Below are positions 1-5,264 of a DNA stretch of 9,869 bases, in pieces (positions within the stretch are counted from its first letter, which is position 1; each line of letters opens with the position of its first letter). Source of the stretch: an uncultured Paracoccaceae bacterium (lineage in GTDB: Bacteria > Pseudomonadota > Alphaproteobacteria > Rhodobacterales > Rhodobacteraceae); NCBI GenBank assembly GCA_937927885.1, contig CALEZJ010000300.1, forward strand, positions 1 through 9,869, written 5' to 3'. The position numbers and the translations under genes were made by a program. Below the pieces are notes generated by a model that saw only the letters and a list, made by a program, of their open reading frames with translations, searched no databases and was not told the DNA's origin.

Positions 1-932
1 GCCTGCACGGCCTCGGGGGCCATGTCGATGCCATCAGTGCGCATATAGGTGATGTGCCCGGCCTCATAAAGGCGCTGCGCGGCGGACATGGTCTGCTTGG
101 CGCCCATGCCGAATTTGCGGCTGGCCTCCTGCTGCAGGGTCGAGGTCATGAAGGGCGCCGAGGGGCTGCGGCTGGCAGGCTTGGATTCGACAGAATGTAC
201 GAAAAGGTCACGCGAACGCAGCGCCTGCACGGCCAGATCCGCACTTTGCGCTGTGGGCAGGTCGAATTTGTCCAGTTTCTTGCCGCCAAGGCTGGTCAGC
301 CGCGCGTTGAATTCTGCGCCGCGCGCATTGGTCAGGTTTGCCGTAACGCTCCAGTACTCGCGGGCACGAAAGGCCTCGACTTCCATCTCGCGCTCGACGA
401 TCAGGCGCAGGCACACCGATTGCACGCGGCCTGCCGAACGCGCGCCCGGCAGCTTGCGCCAGAGCACCGGTGAGAGGTTGAAGCCCACCAGATAGTCCAG
501 AGCACGGCGTGCGAGATACGCGCGCACGAGGGGTTCATCGACCTGGCGCGGGGATTTCATCGCTTCGGTCACTGCGGATTTGGTGATCGCATTGAAGACG
601 ACGCGCTTGACCGGCGTGTCTTTCTTGATCGCGCGCGACTGGGTCAGGGCCTCGGTCAGATGCCAGGAAATCGCCTCGCCCTCGCGGTCGGGGTCGGTGG
701 CGAGGATCAGGTCATTGTCGGCTTTAAGAGCGTCGGAAATCGCCTTGAGGTGCTTTTTCGACTCGGCCGCGACCTCCCAGGTCATGTCGAAATCGTGCTC
801 GGGATCGACCGAGCCGTCCTTGGCCGGCAGGTCGCGAACATGGCCGAAGGAGGCGAGAACCGTGTAGCCGGGGCCCAGGTACTTGTTGATCGTCTTGGCC
901 TTGGCGGGGGACTCGACAACGACGACTGCCAT
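1..932 (-). CDS. topA: DNA topoisomerase I, N-terminal part (runs off left edge)
   Basis: Type IA topoisomerase that relaxes negative supercoils by a single-strand cut through a 5'-phosphotyrosine link. Translating the complement from the ATG at 932-930 gives 310 open codons with no stop; the rest of the gene lies outside the window. The protein starts MAVVVVESPAKAKTI, with the Toprim glutamate at E7. The Toprim acidic motif ATDPDREGEAISWHL has D80, D82 and E84. LDYLVGFNLSP and GARSAGRVQS follow around residues 165-190. The active-site tyrosine lies in ITYMRTDG at Y296, matching Y319 of the E. coli enzyme. A Shine-Dalgarno AGAGG (complement of 938-942) sits 5 nt before the ATG and fixes the start. 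dprA lies upstream in the same direction, a common bacterial pairing. The zinc-finger C-terminus cannot be assessed. Identity is near certain. Confidence 0.97.
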   Translation of the reverse strand, partial: MAVVVVESPAKAKTINKYLGPGYTVLASFGHVRDLPAKDGSVDPEHDFDMTWEVAAESKKHLKAISDALKADNDLILATDPDREGEAISWHLTEALTQSRAIKKDTPVKRVVFNAITKSAVTEAMKSPRQVDEPLVRAYLARRALDYLVGFNLSPVLWRKLPGARSAGRVQSVCLRLIVEREMEVEAFRAREYWSVTANLTNARGAEFNARLTSLGGKKLDKFDLPTAQSADLAVQALRSRDLFVHSVESKPASRSPSAPFMTSTLQQEASRKFGMGAKQTMSAAQRLYEAGHITYMRTDGIDMAPEAVQ

Positions 933-998
933 GCAAACCTCTGATTATCAACGGCATTGTGCGGAATGGCCGGGATAGGCACGCACCGCCGCGCCGCC

Positions 999-1028
999 TA
1001 GATGGGGGTGAACGGGGGGTGTTGTCAA
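999..1028 (-). promoter_or_regulatory. Candidate topA promoter
   Basis: On the minus strand, a perfect TTGACA -35 hexamer (complement of 1023-1028) is followed after 18 bp by CATCTA (complement of 999-1004), a weak -10. A transcript from here would have a leader of roughly 60 nt before the topA ATG at 932. The -35 is exact; the -10 and spacing are not ideal, so this is a candidate only. It would let topA be transcribed separately from dprA. A second -10-like GATAAT (complement of 944-949) lies too close to the start codon to leave the Shine-Dalgarno intact in the transcript. Confidence 0.4.
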
Positions 1029-1058
1029 TCTGGGGCATGGGCGAGGGGGGGCGGCGTT

Positions 1059-1110
1059 GCACAGAGGAGGAGGCCGTGAACCCCCGCTGCGCTATCTTGG
1101 ACCTCTGTGC
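1059..1110. repeat. Perfect 9-bp inverted repeat between dprA and topA
   Basis: GCACAGAGG at 1059-1067 is exactly complementary to CCTCTGTGC at 1102-1110, with a 34-nt intervening loop. It lies in the dprA-topA gap, downstream of the dprA stop and upstream of the candidate topA promoter. No run of T follows either arm on the minus strand, so it is not a standard intrinsic terminator. It could be an RNA stem in a dprA read-through transcript or a protein-binding site. No function is assigned. Confidence 0.45.
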
Positions 1111-1155
1111 CGACGGATTGCGGGGGCTGTCCGCCGGGTCGGTGAGGGGGGGGGG

Positions 1156-2364
1156 TCAGCCGCGCGACAGGAGGCCGCCGGGCTGGCGCCGCACGCGGCC
1201 GTCGAGTTCGAGAAACAGCAGCGCTGGGGCGAGTGTGGCGGAGGGCAGGTCCAGGTCGCGCGACAGTTGATCTTCGGCAACCGGACTTGACGAAAGGCGA
1301 TCAAGGATCAGGCGGTGCAGTGTCAACGTGTCGATGCGTCCCGATGGCCCCGCGGCCCGGCTGGAAGGATGCGCGCTCGCCTGTTGGGCTGTCCTGCGGG
1401 GCGCGGCTTCGGGCGATGTCGATGCGGGCGACGCGGGCCTTGGCTGGCCAGTGAGCGCACGGTCCGGGACGGCGGGTCCCAGCGCGTCGAGTATGTCGGC
1501 AACGTCGCGCACAAGGCGTGCGCCGTCGCGGATGAGTGCGTTGCAGCCTGCAGCGCGCGTGTCCATCGGATGGCCCGGAACAGCCAGCACCTCGCGCCCC
1601 TGGTCAAGGGCGTCGCGTGCGGTGATCAGGCTGCCTGACCCCTCGGCGGCTTCGACCACCACCACGCCCAGCGAAAGGCCCGCGATTAACCGATTGCGGC
1701 GGGGGAAATGGCGAGCCTGTGGTTGCAGGCCCATGGGTTGTTCGGAGACCAGCAGGCCTTGATCGGCGATTGCGGCCGCGAGCGTGTCGTTTTCGGGCGG
1801 GTAGGTCACATCGACACCGCCCGCCATCACCGCAATGGTGCCGGATTTCAGCGCGCCGCCATGGGCCGCCGTGTCGATTCCGCGTGCCAGGCCCGAGACC
1901 ACGCAGAGTCCGTGCCAGCCCAACCCCTCGGCCAGTTTGCGCGCCATCCTTGCTCCCAGGCTGGACGCGTTGCGCGACCCCACCAACGCGACGGCTGGCA
2001 TCGCCAGCACAGGTTGCCGACCCCGCGCCCAGAGCACGGGCGGCGGATCCGCAAGGGCGGCGAGCGTGGCCGGATAGTCCGCGTCCCCCAGAAACAGCAG
2101 GTACGCGCCCTTTCGATAACCGAGGTCCATTTCGCGCAGTGCGACATCACGGGGGCAGGGGGTATAGGTATCGATCCCGGCCTGAGCGGCGATTGACGGC
2201 AGCGCATCCAGGGCCGCCGCCGCATTTGAGTGTTCGGACATCAGCCGCAGGAAGGTCGTCGCACCGACGCGGTGCGAGCGAATGAGGCGAAGCCAGGACA
2301 GCCGGTCTTCTTCCGTGGTGGGTGGGGTGAAGGGTGTGGGAGAAGAAAGTGCAGTCCCGTCCAT
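1156..2364 (-). CDS. dprA: DNA-processing protein DprA (Smf)
   Basis: DprA binds incoming single-stranded DNA and loads RecA during natural transformation. The 402-aa product has an N-terminal helix-hairpin-helix/SAM-like part (about 20-65). A Rossmann-like DprA core follows (about 85-295) with VALVGSRNAS at 125-134, SGLARGIDTAAHGGAL at 157-172, FPRRNRLIAGLS at 220-231 and EGSGSLITARDALDQGREV at 241-259. A Pro/Ala/Ser-rich linker (about 297-342) leads to a C-terminal winged-helix DML1-type domain (about 343-402). The start at 2364 is preceded on the minus strand by GAGGCGAGG, whose last GAGG is 5 nt before ATG. It is divergent from the DUF1178 gene and upstream of topA, 223 bp away. In Rhodobacter relatives dprA has been linked to CtrA control and to receipt of gene-transfer-agent DNA; no full CtrA site is visible here. 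The family call is secure. Confidence 0.96.
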   Translation of the reverse strand: MDGTALSSPTPFTPPTTEEDRLSWLRLIRSHRVGATTFLRLMSEHSNAAAALDALPSIAAQAGIDTYTPCPRDVALREMDLGYRKGAYLLFLGDADYPATLAALADPPPVLWARGRQPVLAMPAVALVGSRNASSLGARMARKLAEGLGWHGLCVVSGLARGIDTAAHGGALKSGTIAVMAGGVDVTYPPENDTLAAAIADQGLLVSEQPMGLQPQARHFPRRNRLIAGLSLGVVVVEAAEGSGSLITARDALDQGREVLAVPGHPMDTRAAGCNALIRDGARLVRDVADILDALGPAVPDRALTGQPRPASPASTSPEAAPRRTAQQASAHPSSRAAGPSGRIDTLTLHRLILDRLSSSPVAEDQLSRDLDLPSATLAPALLFLELDGRVRRQPGGLLSRG

Positions 2365-2397
2365 CGCAACCTCGCCTCATTCGATTCGCAGATTGAC

Positions 2398-2411
2398 GTT
2401 AAGAGGTTAAC
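2398..2411. repeat. Palindrome GTTAA-N4-TTAAC upstream of dprA
   Basis: GTTAAGAGGTTAAC is an exact inverted repeat of two 5-bp arms around GAGG. It lies 34 bp upstream of the dprA ATG and about 120 bp upstream of the divergent DUF1178 gene. Its position and symmetry suit a dimeric regulator's operator. The TTAA half-sites recall CtrA boxes, but the spacing is 4 rather than the 7 of TTAA-N7-TTAA. The regulator is unknown. Confidence 0.35.
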
Positions 2412-2476
2412 GGAGGGTGAAGATTTCCGGGACATGTCGCGATAAATCCTATGCGACGCCGGTTGGTGGCGCGGGC

Positions 2477-2504
2477 TTGCGCCTCGGCGCGCAGGCGCTA
2501 TCTA
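2477..2504 (+). promoter_or_regulatory. Candidate promoter of the DUF1178 gene
   Basis: TTGCGC (2477-2482) and TATCTA (2499-2504) are separated by 16 bp. A transcript would begin near 2511, which fits translation from the ATG at 2530 and not from the in-frame GTG at 2509. The spacer also contains a 6-bp hairpin, GCGCCT/AGGCGC (2479-2484 with 2493-2498). The hexamers are weak matches, so confidence is modest. Confidence 0.3.
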
Positions 2505-2529
2505 GAGGGTGTGTCGCGCGGGATGCAGG

Positions 2530-2949
2530 ATGATCCGCTACAGTCTCAAATGCGATAAGGGCCACGGGTTCGAGAGCTGGTTCGCCTCGGCTTCGGCCTA
2601 TGATTCTCTGGCGCGGGCGGGGCATCTGGCCTGTCCGGCATGCGGCAGCGCCAAGGTGGACAAGGCGCTGATGGTGCCCGCTGTTGCCACCTCGGACACA
2701 GCGCCGCGCCCTCTGGCCACGCCGGAAAGCGAGATAGCCGCGAAGCTGGCCGAACTGAGGCGCCACGTCGAAGAAACCTCGGATTACGTCGGCGAGGATT
2801 TCGTGAGCGAGGCCCGCGCGATCCATCTGGGCGAGGCCCCTGAGCGCGCGATCTGGGGCGAGGCAAAGCTGGAGGAGGCGAGGGCGCTGGCCGAGGAAGG
2901 GGTGCCCGTTGCGCCCTTGCCCTTCATGGGCAAGGCAAGGGTGAATTGA
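2530..2949 (+). CDS. DUF1178 family protein (zinc-ribbon-like N-terminus)
   Basis: A small 139-aa protein that begins MIRYSLKCDKGHGFESWF, the characteristic opening of the DUF1178 family of proteobacteria, whose biochemical role is unknown. C8 and H12 (CDKGH) together with C35 and C38 (CPAC) look like a metal-binding ribbon. The rest is acidic and helical (SEIAAKLAELRRHVEETSDYVG, about 67-88, then EARAIHLGEAPERAIWGEA). It has no signal peptide or membrane segment, so it is probably cytosolic. The frame extends upstream to a GTG at 2509 (seven extra residues, MCRAGCR). I prefer ATG 2530 because family members start there. An AGGA precedes this ATG but is too close to be an ideal ribosome site. 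Family membership is good; function is not known. Confidence 0.88.
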   Translation: MIRYSLKCDKGHGFESWFASASAYDSLARAGHLACPACGSAKVDKALMVPAVATSDTAPRPLATPESEIAAKLAELRRHVEETSDYVGEDFVSEARAIHLGEAPERAIWGEAKLEEARALAEEGVPVAPLPFMGKARVN

Positions 2950-2967
2950 GGGGGCGGTGCCGCAGGG

Positions 2968-3029
2968 GCGCCGGGCCAGATGAGGGCATCGCAACGCAGG
3001 AATCCTGACGCTCGCCGACTGCCCGGCGC
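2968..3029. repeat. Perfect 9-bp inverted repeat between DUF1178 gene and K+ channel gene
   Basis: GCGCCGGGC at 2968-2976 pairs exactly with GCCCGGCGC at 3021-3029 across 44 nt. It lies in the 127-bp gap between the DUF1178 stop and the preferred channel start. The arms are GC-only and no T-run follows, so it is not a clear terminator. A second, tiny stem (GCGG-TG-CCGC, 2954-2963) lies just after the DUF1178 stop. It may act as an RNA structure or may be chance in GC-rich DNA. Confidence 0.35.
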
Positions 3030-3076
3030 TGGATTTGGATTGTTCTTCTGACGCGGATCGCCATGATGTTTCGTGC

Positions 3077-3850
3077 ATGGTGCCGCGCAGGGGATGGCAG
3101 ATCGTGCTGAGAGAGAAACTGTCGCTCGCACTTGACCCCGAGCGCAAGGCAACGCCGGGACTGTCCACTGCGAATGTGGTGGTCGTTTGCCTGATCTGTG
3201 CTTCCATTCTTCTGGGTGTCCTGGAAACCGAAGAGGCGCTGGCAAGCCGCTATCGGTATGTTTTCGACACTGCTCATGGCGTGATGTTCGCCGTCTTCGC
3301 CGCCGAATACGCGGCGCGCCTGTATGCCGCCCCGCTGAACACCCGCTATTCGTCCTCGCTCCGATATGCGCTTACACCTGCATCGCTGGTGGATCTGGTG
3401 GTGCTGGTCTCGTTTGTGATGCCGTTCTTGGGGATGGAGGCCACGGTGTTGCGGATGTTGCGCGCGGCGCGGCTGGTGCGGCTTGCCCGGCTGGGGCGCT
3501 ATTCGCTGGCGTTGCAGGTGATCGGTGCGGCGATATCCGAGCGGCGCTATGAACTGGCGGTCAGCGTTCTTGTGGCGTTTGGTCTGATGCTGCTGTCATC
3601 CAGCGTGCTCTATTTTGCCGAGCGATTGGTGCAGCCGCAGACCTTCGGGTCAATCCCCCGTGCCATGTGGTGGTCGGTGGCCACACTGACGACGGTGGGC
3701 TACGGCGATTCCGTACCAATGACGGCGCTGGGCAGGGTCGCGGCGGCCCTGACCGCCTTTACGGGGATCGGGTTGATCGCGCTGCCGACCGGGATCCTGG
3801 CGGGTGCCTTCAACGACGCCCTGCGCAACATCCGCAGCGGCCGCAAATGA
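3077..3850 (+). CDS. Voltage-gated-type potassium channel (6 TM, Kv-like)
   Basis: Inner-membrane K+-selective channel. From the ATG at 3077 it is 257 aa. S1 is at about 33-50, S2 62-83 and S3 102-118. S4 carries six arginines at exact three-residue spacing (R126, R129, R132, R135, R138, R141), the voltage-sensor pattern. S5 is at about 159-180. The pore loop with filter TVGYGD lies at 206-211 (preceded by WWSVATLT), and S6 at about 221-245. The cytoplasmic tail is short, with no RCK/TrkA-N domain, so gating by nucleotide binding is not expected. The start is uncertain: no good Shine-Dalgarno precedes ATG 3077, and GTG 3104 (VLREKL...) or an upstream TTG at 3035 are alternatives. It is followed by lysC 105 bp downstream. 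The family assignment is firm; the physiological role (membrane potential or K+ efflux) is inferred. Confidence 0.93.
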   Translation: MVPRRGWQIVLREKLSLALDPERKATPGLSTANVVVVCLICASILLGVLETEEALASRYRYVFDTAHGVMFAVFAAEYAARLYAAPLNTRYSSSLRYALTPASLVDLVVLVSFVMPFLGMEATVLRMLRAARLVRLARLGRYSLALQVIGAAISERRYELAVSVLVAFGLMLLSSSVLYFAERLVQPQTFGSIPRAMWWSVATLTTVGYGDSVPMTALGRVAAALTAFTGIGLIALPTGILAGAFNDALRNIRSGRK

Positions 3851-3870
3851 TCTGCGGCCGATGTCGGCCG
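3838..3870 (+). terminator. GC-rich hairpin spanning the channel gene stop codon
   Basis: CGGCCGCA (3838-3845) is perfectly complementary to TGCGGCCG (3853-3860). The 7-nt loop contains the TGA stop at 3848-3850. A third CGGCCG at 3865-3870 can pair alternatively with 3855-3860 over an ATGT loop. No T-run follows, so this would be an imperfect or Rho-assisted terminator, or an mRNA 3'-end stabilising stem. Confidence 0.35.
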
Positions 3871-3883
3871 ACCTGCCCCACCC

Positions 3884-3912
3884 TTGCGCCCTTCGTTCCC
3901 TGCGCGTATGAG
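3884..3912 (+). promoter_or_regulatory. Candidate lysC promoter
   Basis: TTGCGC at 3884-3889 and TATGAG at 3907-3912 are 17 bp apart. This predicts a start near 3919 and a leader of about 37 nt before the lysC ATG at 3956. The leader is too short for a lysine riboswitch, and none of that element's long conserved structure is seen in the 105-bp gap. The match is moderate. Confidence 0.33.
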
Positions 3913-3955
3913 GTGCGCGCCGCGCGGGGCTGTGCGGGCAAGGGCGGGGGAGCGA

Positions 3956-5209
3956 ATGCCGATCCTGGTGATGAAGTTCGGGGGCACCTCGGTGGCCGAT
4001 CTGGCGCGCATCGAGAATGCCGCGGCCAAGGTCCGGGCCGAGGTCGAGCGCGGCTATGACGTGATCGTCATTGTCTCGGCCATGTCGGGCAAGACCAACG
4101 AACTGGTCAAATGGGTCAACGACACCTCGACCTTCTATGACGCGCGAGAATATGACGCCGTGGTTGCCTCGGGCGAGAATGTCACCGCCGGGCTGATGGC
4201 GCTGCGCCTGCAAGAAATGGGCATTTCGGCGCGGTCCTGGCAGGGCTGGCAGGTGCCGATCAACACCACGTCGCAGCATGGTTCGGCGCGGTTCGTGTCG
4301 ATTCCGCGCGACAATCTGGATGCGAAGTTCGCCGAAGGCTTCAGGGTCGCGGTTGTTGCCGGGTTCCAGGGGGTCAGCGCCGAGGGGCGGATCACCACAT
4401 TGGGCCGGGGCGGCAGCGACACCACCGCCGTGGCTTTTGCCGCCGCTTTCAATGCCATTCGCTGCGACATCTACACCGATGTGGACGGGGTCTATACCAC
4501 CGACCCGCGCATCTCGCGCAAGGCGCGCAAGCTGGACAAGATCAGCTACGAGGAGATGCTGGAACTCGCCAGCCTTGGCGCCAAGGTGCTGCAGACCCGT
4601 TCGGTCGAACTGGCGATGCGCTACAAGGTGCGGCTGCGGGTTCTGTCGTCCTTTGAGGAAACCGATGAAAATTCCGGCACCCTGGTGTGCGACGAGGAGG
4701 AAATCATGGAATCGAAAGTTGTTTCTGGCATTGCCCATTCGCGCGACGAGGCCAAGATCACCCTCTTCACCATCGAGGACCGCCCCGGTATCGCTGCGGC
4801 GATCTTTGGTCCGCTGGCGGATGCGGGAGTGAACGTCGACATGATCGTGCAGAACATCAGCCCGCTCGGTGGGGCGGCGGGGTCTGCGGTCACAGACATG
4901 ACCTTTTCCTGCCCGGTCGATCAGGTGCCGCGGGCAAAGCGCGCCCTCGACGAAGCAGTCGCGGCGGGCAAGATCAAATATGGTTCGCTGGTCGTGGATA
5001 CCGAGGTTTCAAAGGTTTCGGTCGTCGGCATCGGGATGCGCAGCCACGCGGGCGTCGCGGCCAAGATGTTCACCTCGCTGGCGCGGGAAAACATAAACAT
5101 CAAGGTCATCGCGACTTCCGAGATCAAGATTTCGGTGTTGATCGACCGCAAGTACATGGAACTGGCCGTGCAGACCCTGCACGACGCCTTTTCGCTGGAA
5201 AGCGCTTGA
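3956..5209 (+). CDS. lysC: Aspartate kinase
   Basis: Phosphorylates aspartate to 4-aspartyl phosphate, the committed step toward lysine, threonine and methionine (and diaminopimelate). The protein is 417 aa. The amino-acid kinase domain covers about 1-245, with KFGGTSV at 7-13, SAMSGKTNEL at 41-50, ASGENVTAGL at 71-80, a GRGGSDTTAVA segment at 150-160, TDVDGVYTTDPR at 174-185 and LASLGAKVLQTRSVELA at 204-220. Two ACT domains follow (about 265-345 and 350-415), which bind feedback inhibitors. The frame is open back to 3884, but GGGGGAG at 3946-3952 before ATG 3956 and the family start MxxLVMKFGGTS choose 3956. Oddities: an internal ribosome site before M251, and an enlarged loop in the first ACT domain (S302 to T313); both are listed separately. 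The gene ends at a strong hairpin and is convergent with the FAD oxidoreductase gene. The gene ptsP, often next to lysC in this group as I recall, lies 1.5 kb downstream. Confidence 0.96.
   Translation: MPILVMKFGGTSVADLARIENAAAKVRAEVERGYDVIVIVSAMSGKTNELVKWVNDTSTFYDAREYDAVVASGENVTAGLMALRLQEMGISARSWQGWQVPINTTSQHGSARFVSIPRDNLDAKFAEGFRVAVVAGFQGVSAEGRITTLGRGGSDTTAVAFAAAFNAIRCDIYTDVDGVYTTDPRISRKARKLDKISYEEMLELASLGAKVLQTRSVELAMRYKVRLRVLSSFEETDENSGTLVCDEEEIMESKVVSGIAHSRDEAKITLFTIEDRPGIAAAIFGPLADAGVNVDMIVQNISPLGGAAGSAVTDMTFSCPVDQVPRAKRALDEAVAAGKIKYGSLVVDTEVSKVSVVGIGMRSHAGVAAKMFTSLARENINIKVIATSEIKISVLIDRKYMELAVQTLHDAFSLESA
4694..4708 (+). promoter_or_regulatory. Internal ribosome binding site and start codon inside lysC
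   Basis: GAGGAGG at 4694-4700, five spacer nt (AAATC), then ATG at 4706-4708, in frame with lysC at codon 251. This is a better Shine-Dalgarno than the one at the main lysC start. The linker codons for Asp-Glu-Glu-Glu also generate this sequence, so coincidence is possible. In Corynebacterium and Bacillus an internal lysC start near codon 250 produces the beta subunit. Confidence 0.5.
4706..5209 (+). CDS. Possible aspartate kinase beta subunit (internal start, in frame with lysC)
   Basis: Translation from M251 would give a 167-aa protein beginning MESKVVSGIAHSRDEAKIT and consisting of the two ACT domains with no kinase domain. In the alpha2beta2 aspartate kinases of Corynebacterium glutamicum and Bacillus subtilis, the same region is made as a separate small subunit from an internal start. 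It partners the full-length chain to form the effector-binding interface. The placement at the linker between kinase and ACT domains and the strong Shine-Dalgarno at 4694-4700 are what I see. That the product is really made here is inference. The alternative is a homo-oligomeric kinase with a chance purine-rich linker. Confidence 0.45.
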   Translation: MESKVVSGIAHSRDEAKITLFTIEDRPGIAAAIFGPLADAGVNVDMIVQNISPLGGAAGSAVTDMTFSCPVDQVPRAKRALDEAVAAGKIKYGSLVVDTEVSKVSVVGIGMRSHAGVAAKMFTSLARENINIKVIATSEIKISVLIDRKYMELAVQTLHDAFSLESA

Positions 5210-5229
5210 ACCCTGTTCAGGGGGCTTGG

Positions 5230-5262
5230 GGCCAGGCCGGGGTTTCCGGTCTGGCCTTTCCT
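5230..5262 (+). terminator. Intrinsic terminator of lysC
   Basis: GGCCAGGCCGG (5230-5240) pairs with CCGGTCTGGCC (5246-5256) as an 11-bp stem with one G-U pair and a 5-nt loop, followed by TTTCCT. It starts 21 bp after the lysC stop and sits in the 55-bp gap before the convergent oxidoreductase stop at 5265. The short T-run is downstream only on the plus strand, so it is oriented to end lysC. A second mini-palindrome, CCCTG-TT-CAGGG (5211-5222), directly follows the stop codon. Confidence 0.75.
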
Positions 5263-5264
5263 GT

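Larger units (their letters stand above)
933..1155. other. dprA-topA intergenic region rich in G-runs (plus strand)
   Basis: This 223-bp stretch has no credible gene. The plus strand carries G-runs at 1004-1008 (5), 1014-1019 (6), 1032-1035 (4), 1039-1041 (3), 1045-1051 (7) and 1146-1155 (10). The last directly abuts the dprA stop codon at 1156-1158. The region also holds the candidate topA promoter and the 9-bp inverted repeat listed separately. A small palindrome TGATTATCA at 942-950 lies just upstream of the topA Shine-Dalgarno. Short open frames here have compositionally biased translations and no recognisable motif. Confidence 0.6.

Noticed and set aside
1146..1155. Phase-variable switch of dprA by the poly-G tract
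   Set aside because: The tract lies after the stop codon, so length changes cannot alter the reading frame of DprA.
2398..2411. Full CtrA binding site upstream of dprA
   Set aside because: The TTAA halves are 4 bp apart instead of 7, so it does not meet the TTAA-N7-TTAA consensus; kept only as a palindrome.
2449..3277. Overlapping minus-strand frames opposite DUF1178 and the channel start
   Set aside because: No recognisable domain and biased composition; the plus-strand proteins have clear family motifs.
3851..3955. Lysine riboswitch upstream of lysC
   Set aside because: The gap is only 105 bp and shows GC-rich repeats but none of the long conserved structure of the lysine aptamer.
3650..4738. 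Long minus-strand open frame (362 codons) opposite the channel end and lysC
   Set aside because: Its translation is low-complexity Arg/Gly/His-rich with no family motif, and it lies antisense to the clearly conserved lysC. It is a by-product of high GC.
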